A stretch of DNA of 64,000 nt from Fodinibius sediminis (lineage in GTDB: Bacteria > Bacteroidota > Rhodothermia > Balneolales > Balneolaceae), in contig NZ_FXTH01000010.1 in assembly GCF_900182555.1 (NCBI RefSeq), forward strand, positions 112,819 through 176,818. The letters run 5' to 3'. Shown piece after piece: positions 63,821-64,000 of the stretch. Numbering within the stretch: the first letter of the stretch is position 1; the number at the start of each line of letters is the position of its first letter. The notes under the pieces are model-generated. The model did no database searches and was not told the origin of the DNA. It saw only the letters and a list, made by a program, of their open reading frames with translations. Both the position numbers and the translations under genes were made by a program.

Positions 63821-64000
63821 TATTCTCTTACGTCTTGCTTGTCTAAAGCTTTGTCACGTGAGTTCTAATGTTCCTCTTTTGCTTTTTTGATATTAGTTCT
63901 ATTAAGGGTCTTATGAAGTTAAGCTCTCAAAGGGGGTCCTCTCGGAGCTTATCCAGTAAGACGTTATATAAGTTTTTATTTCGATGATTAAAACGGAATT

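Noticed and set aside
1..64000. CRISPR arrays, insertion sequences or rRNA genes
   Set aside because: No regularly spaced repeats, transposase-like proteins or rRNA sequence were seen on reading the window.

Overview
The window looks like a chromosome segment of a Bacteroidota-type bacterium, most plausibly Balneolota/Rhodothermota. The evidence is a SusC/SusD pair with an STN domain and a FecR anti-sigma factor, weak Shine-Dalgarno use, TonB paralogs, a LytTR regulator with an N-terminal membrane domain, a DUF5916 protein and a ProS of the archaeal/eukaryotic-like type. This placement is an inference from gene content; there is no rRNA in the window.

The left part (1-20.3 kb) is mostly chromosomal housekeeping. 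It holds a SusD (cut by the window edge)/SusC/FecR nutrient-uptake locus on the minus strand, a sugar-phosphate isomerase-like TIM barrel and tRNA-Met. A plus-strand run follows: proS, a PAP2-like membrane protein, NAD(P)HX epimerase/dehydratase and VanZ. Next come a tandem TonB family (one decayed copy and two intact copies), NUDIX, DUF1844, DUF1080, a DUF1015-serC pair, rhomboid and tRNA-Thr(CGU). The stretch after tRNA-Thr has a three-unit 11-bp repeat and two small unknown genes and may be an old integration scar.

The centre (21.3-56.7 kb) is a complete extracellular contractile injection system (eCIS; Afp/PVC/AlgoCIS-like). The minus-strand operon runs from 55.2 down to 24.2 kb: DUF4255 cap, unknown 374-aa protein, two sheaths, two tube proteins, DUF5908, LysM protein, VgrG-like spike, PAAR tip, gp25, two baseplate-J wedges, a 1244-aa unknown carrying a carboxypeptidase-regulatory-like domain, tape measure, AAA+ ATPase, then two large DUF4157 proteins that are the likely cargo. 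One cargo ends in a polymorphic-toxin-like domain and the other in a His/Cys caspase-like domain. Peptidoglycan-binding hydrolases lie on both flanks. An AraC-like DNA-binding protein sits just upstream. A 25-bp tandem-repeat element occurs about 85-88 bp upstream of the first structural gene and again about 81-83 bp upstream of an unknown two-gene unit at the far end (21.46-22.99 kb). I read it as a shared operator that ties the unknown pair to the eCIS regulon.

The right part (56.8-64 kb) is chromosomal again, all on the minus strand: gamma-glutamyltransferase, a frameshifted remnant, a CBM9-like/DUF5916 outer-membrane protein, LytTR with a small membrane protein, and an MBL-fold protein with an N-terminal rubredoxin-like zinc ribbon.
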